Below are positions 14,455 through 15,629 of a DNA stretch of 15,629 nt, piece after piece. The notes under the pieces were generated by a model. It was given only the letters and a program-made list of their open reading frames with translations. It was not told where the DNA came from and searched no databases. The first letter of the stretch is position 1. Every line of letters begins with the position of its first letter. The stretch comes from a bacterium (lineage in GTDB: Bacteria; Bdellovibrionota; FAC87; UBA2466): positions 1-15,629 of the forward strand of contig JAIEOG010000219.1 in NCBI GenBank assembly GCA_019750655.1. Reading direction: 5' to 3'. The position numbers were made by a program, and so were the translations under genes.

Positions 14455-14988
14455 ATGCTAAGCGCTTACAAAGCCTACGATCCAGCCGCTCGAAGCAAGC
14501 TTGAAATCTTATTGCTCTACCCCGGAGTTAAAGCCGTCGCTTTGCACCGTGTGGCGCATTTTCTTTTCCGCAGCCGAATGTATTTTCTAGCGCGGTGGGT
14601 TTCTGAGACTTCGCGCTTTCTCACCGGCATCGACATCCACCCCGGAGCGCAGCTCGGGCGCAATGTGATTATCGATCACGGCATGGGAACCGTTATCGGC
14701 GAGACAGCGATTATTGGGGATGATGTCATCATCTACCAAGGCGTTACTCTCGGAGGAACGAATCTTGAGAAAGTGAAACGCCACCCGACAATCGAACCCA
14801 AGGTCGTCATCGGCGCAGGCGCCAAAGTGCTGGGCAACATAACCATTGGGCGAGGATCGCGTATCGGAGCGAACTCCGTCGTCATTGAGGATGCCCCACC
14901 CTGCTCTACCGTCGTGGGGATTCCCGGCAAGATCATCCACCGCGGTATCGAACCTGGTAAAGAGCTTTGCCACGAGCAGATCAAGTAA
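14455..14988 (+). CDS. cysE: Serine O-acetyltransferase (short form)
   Basis: A 177-aa cytoplasmic enzyme that acetylates L-serine with acetyl-CoA, the committed step of cysteine synthesis. It is the short form: the N-terminal helical domain of E. coli CysE (273 aa) is largely missing and only a helical segment (about 1-55) precedes the left-handed beta helix. Active-site residues are visible as Asp60 in GIDIHPGA and His75 in IIDHGMGTVIGETA. Their 15-residue spacing matches Asp143/His158 of the E. coli enzyme. VTLGGTN and KRHPTIE follow, then hexapeptide repeats (VVIGAGAKVLGNITIGRGSRIGANSVV) and the GIPGKII end. The stop TAA shares its last base with the ATG of the CYTH gene. Confidence 0.92.
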   Translation: MLSAYKAYDPAARSKLEILLLYPGVKAVALHRVAHFLFRSRMYFLARWVSETSRFLTGIDIHPGAQLGRNVIIDHGMGTVIGETAIIGDDVIIYQGVTLGGTNLEKVKRHPTIEPKVVIGAGAKVLGNITIGRGSRIGANSVVIEDAPPCSTVVGIPGKIIHRGIEPGKELCHEQIK

Positions 14989-15590
14989 TGGAAAAGGAAC
15001 TGAAGTTTGGGCTGACGGCGCAGGAGTACCGCAAACTAAATCGCTTGAGCCACTCGCCCAAGACGCAGAAGAACACCTATTTCGATTTTCAAAACAAATT
15101 GGGACGTGGCGGCGCGGGATTGCGCTTGCGCGAACAAACCGGCAAAGCCCCGATTCTCACTCTTAAAGCGGAGATTCGCCAGACGGCCAAGAAGGCCAAG
15201 CAGGGCTGGCATGTGCGGCAGGAGTGGGAGCAGTCGGTTTCTCCAAAAGTCGCTAGCGCTCTGCGGCGGGGCAAACTACCCTGGGCCCACCTTGACTCCA
15301 CCGTAGTAACCAGGCTGCGGGCTCTGTTTCCGAAGCTAAATCTTGAGAGCTTAAAAGCCATCGGCACCTTGAAAACACGCCGCTCGATTTTGAAAGTCGG
15401 AAAATTCAAGGGCGAGTTAGACGCCGCCCAAGTCGGCCGGCACCGTTTCTACGAATTGGAAGTGGAAACCTCGGCCAGCGAAGCAGCGCGCCGTGCGGTG
15501 GAGAGTTTTTTCGAATGCTTTGAGATTCCCCTGCGCCCACGCGCCGAGACCAAACTCGGTGCTCTTATGCGGCTTAGCCGAAAACGCTAA
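14988..15590 (+). CDS. CYTH-domain protein (triphosphate tunnel enzyme family)
   Basis: A 200-aa protein of the CYTH superfamily, which includes inorganic triphosphatases, thiamine triphosphatases and class IV (CyaB-type) adenylyl cyclases. The start is ATG 14988, overlapping the cysE TAA by 1 nt (TAATG). This puts the ExExK signature at residues 2-6 (EKELK), directly after Met1 as is usual. Further tunnel residues are visible: LRLRE, LTLKAE, TRRSI, a GELDAAQVG segment, FYELEVE and the C-terminal KLGALMRL. A TTG at 14967 would add only an unsupported 7 residues. Which triphosphate substrate it uses cannot be read from the sequence. Coupling to cysE suggests co-expression, not necessarily a shared pathway. 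Confidence 0.82.
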   Translation: MEKELKFGLTAQEYRKLNRLSHSPKTQKNTYFDFQNKLGRGGAGLRLREQTGKAPILTLKAEIRQTAKKAKQGWHVRQEWEQSVSPKVASALRRGKLPWAHLDSTVVTRLRALFPKLNLESLKAIGTLKTRRSILKVGKFKGELDAAQVGRHRFYELEVETSASEAARRAVESFFECFEIPLRPRAETKLGALMRLSRKR

Positions 15591-15629
15591 CGTGCCTGTA
15601 CTTCCAAGGCGATCGCATTTCCCAAGACT
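15587..15629 (-). CDS. Possible C-terminus of a minus-strand gene (partial)
   Basis: In one minus-strand frame the edge reads VLGNAIALEVQAR followed by TAG at 15587-15589. It looks protein-like and would converge with the CYTH gene with a few bases of overlap. Only 13 codons are visible, so this may equally be noncoding sequence. No family can be named. Confidence 0.25.
   Translation of the reverse strand, partial: VLGNAIALEVQAR

Noticed and set aside
14587..14973. 128-codon minus-strand open frame opposite cysE
   Set aside because: It is the shadow of a well-supported serine acetyltransferase; no motif or start signal supports it.
1..15629. Mobile element, prophage, defence island or CRISPR array
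   Set aside because: No transposase, integrase, terminal repeats, phage genes or regularly spaced repeats are present. A RecQ helicase and proteases alone do not make a defence system, and coding style looks uniform across the window.

Overview
The window looks like ordinary chromosomal DNA from a free-living Gram-negative bacterium with a GC content somewhat above 50% by eye. Several products have lipoprotein or Sec signal peptides, trypsin-like proteases are frequent, and GTG or non-ATG starts occur. This combination, together with a tandem SIMPL-domain protein, would fit a Bdellovibrionota or deltaproteobacteria-like genome. That placement is an inference from gene style, not from a marker gene. 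I see no transposase, integrase, phage gene, CRISPR array, tRNA or rRNA. No gene-free stretch exceeds 300 bases; the longest are 13043-13285 and 7733-7942, and both carry promoter and leader signals.

Left block, minus strand (5229 down to 1). A tRNA-guanine transglycosylase (Tgt) is fused to a C-terminal MnmC-type methyltransferase domain. It is followed 41 bp later by a lipoprotein with a trypsin-like domain, then by a RecQ-type helicase whose C-terminus runs off the window. The spacing suggests one transcription unit. A secreted D-aminoacylase-like amidohydrolase is transcribed away from tgt across only 42 bp.

Middle block (6875-11353). The amidohydrolase gene overlaps by 80 bp the 3' end of a convergent gene for an unrecognised exported protein. 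Divergent from that gene is a periplasmic protein with two tandem SIMPL (DUF541) domains. It has a recognisable sigma70-type promoter, a hairpin near the predicted 5' end of its mRNA and a strong intrinsic terminator. A HAD-family acid phosphatase lipoprotein follows. Its stop codon abuts exactly the stop codon of a convergent secreted trypsin-like protease.

Right block. A minus-strand cluster (13042 down to 11445) encodes a small secreted protein, methylmalonyl-CoA epimerase (1-nt stop/start overlap) and a rhomboid intramembrane protease; the secreted trypsin-like protease lies downstream on the same strand. Divergent from it, a plus-strand cluster (13286-15590) follows a GC-rich structured leader. 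It encodes a charge-segregated single-pass membrane protein, a small two-helix membrane protein, serine O-acetyltransferase (CysE) and a CYTH-domain protein that starts on the last base of the cysE stop codon. A minus-strand gene may end at the right edge.

I did not find a clear new multi-gene system. The strongest unusual items are the Tgt-MnmC-like fusion, which joins two wobble-position-34 tRNA modification activities, and the amidohydrolase whose canonical metal ligands are partly replaced. Next come the SIMPL duplication and the structured leader at 13125-13285.
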